A DNA stretch of 63,433 nt from Comamonadaceae bacterium. Lineage in GTDB: Bacteria > Pseudomonadota > Gammaproteobacteria > Burkholderiales > Burkholderiaceae_C. The position numbers and the translations under genes are program-made. Each line of letters begins with the position of its first letter. Position 1 is the stretch's first letter. Below are positions 63,189 to 63,433 of this stretch, piece by piece. The DNA lies in NCBI GenBank assembly GCA_947442105.1, contig CANEVH010000020.1, forward strand, positions 1 to 63,433. Reading direction: 5' to 3'. A model generated the notes under the pieces. That model saw only the letters and a list, made by a program, of their open reading frames with translations. It had not been told where the DNA came from and ran no database searches.

Positions 63189-63433
63189 ATGAGCGACACG
63201 AAACGGGCGCGTTACACGCTGGAATTCAAGATGGAAGCGGTCAGGCTGGTCAGGGGTGGCCAGGTGGCTGCGGTCACGGCCAAAGTGCTGGGCATCCCCA
63301 AGCAGACCCTAGAGAACTGGGTCAGGCTCGACGGCAAAGGCAAGCTCAAGGGTGCGGGCGACAAGCCCGTGAGCGCTGAGCAAATGGAACTGGCCCGGCT
63401 GCGCGCTGAGCTTGCCAGAGTCAAGATGGAGCG
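63189..63433 (+). CDS. IS3-family transposase OrfA, cut by window end
   Basis: The reading frame from the ATG at 63189 encodes at least 81 residues (MSDTKRARYTLEFKMEAVRL, then GGQVAAVTAKVLGIPKQTLE and NWVRLDGKGKLKGAG). This is the helix-turn-helix of the IS3/IS911 OrfA (transposase_8) family, followed by the leucine-zipper start (ELARLRAELARVKMER). The frame is still open at the last base. OrfB is expected just outside. Confidence 0.9.
   Translation, partial: MSDTKRARYTLEFKMEAVRLVRGGQVAAVTAKVLGIPKQTLENWVRLDGKGKLKGAGDKPVSAEQMELARLRAELARVKME

Overview
The window is high-GC, gene-dense DNA of a betaproteobacterium, most likely Burkholderiales, family Comamonadaceae (Rhodoferax/Polaromonas-like). 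The basis is gene order (alaA-hom-thrC-moeA-moaD-moaE-clpB, rpsF-priB-rpsR-rplI-dnaB, dusB-fis-purH, surE-pcm-nlpD-rlmD, one ccmABCDEFGHI run, bcp-phoH) and protein character; the genus is not resolved. Nearly everything is chromosomal core. No tRNA, rRNA, CRISPR array, prophage or replication origin was recognised, and no stretch over 300 bases lacks a gene.

Layout. 1-205: edge of an insertion sequence (transposase N-terminus, truncated by the window). 206-1935: tusA, a zinc-ribbon Nudix hydrolase and cysM. 2020-8073 (minus): the 2-oxoglutarate dehydrogenase operon sucA-sucB-lpdA, with two tiny genes wedged between sucB and lpdA through 4-base overlaps. 8250-14962: prpE, an isochorismatase-fold hydrolase, an NlpC/P60 hydrolase, clpB and a divergent unknown gene. 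15003-24905 (minus): alaA, hom, then an AAA/STAND-like ATPase plus a TPR-repeat protein, then thrC, moeA, moaD, moaE. 25010-27960 (plus): a Mth938-like protein, peroxiredoxin, PIN-PhoH ATPase. 28009-31061 (minus): dnaB and the rpsF ribosomal operon with an attenuator-like leader. 31197-37004: ppsA coupled to a sodium:solute symporter with a fused small subunit, and the divergent ppsA regulator gene. 37054-46450: GlcG-like protein, Bax-inhibitor-like membrane protein, rlmD, nlpD, pcm, surE, a quinone oxidoreductase, a large palindrome, purH, fis, dusB. 46657-53983: YqaA and the complete cytochrome c maturation operon. 54092-61665 (minus): a transglutaminase / permuted ATP-grasp plus alpha-E / DUF2126-transglutaminase operon of poorly known function. 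61875-63433: vapBC, a decayed IS91-type transposase and the start of an IS3-family element.

How the genes work together. Central carbon flow is represented by the odh complex, propionyl-CoA synthetase and PEP synthase with its regulator. Amino acid supply comes from alaA, hom, thrC and cysM, and molybdenum cofactor from moeA, moaD and moaE. Replication and translation are linked through the rpsF-priB-dnaB region, and respiration through ccm.

The best candidate for an undescribed system is the ATPase plus TPR pair at 18558-22233, which splits hom from thrC. It encodes a P-loop ATPase and a partner with an NTPase-like N-terminal domain that lacks a P-loop, followed by ten 48-residue TPR units encoded by nearly identical 144-base DNA repeats. 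Secondary candidates are the coupled small-gene pair inside the odh operon and the ATP-grasp/transglutaminase operon, whose two large proteins both carry low-complexity inserts.
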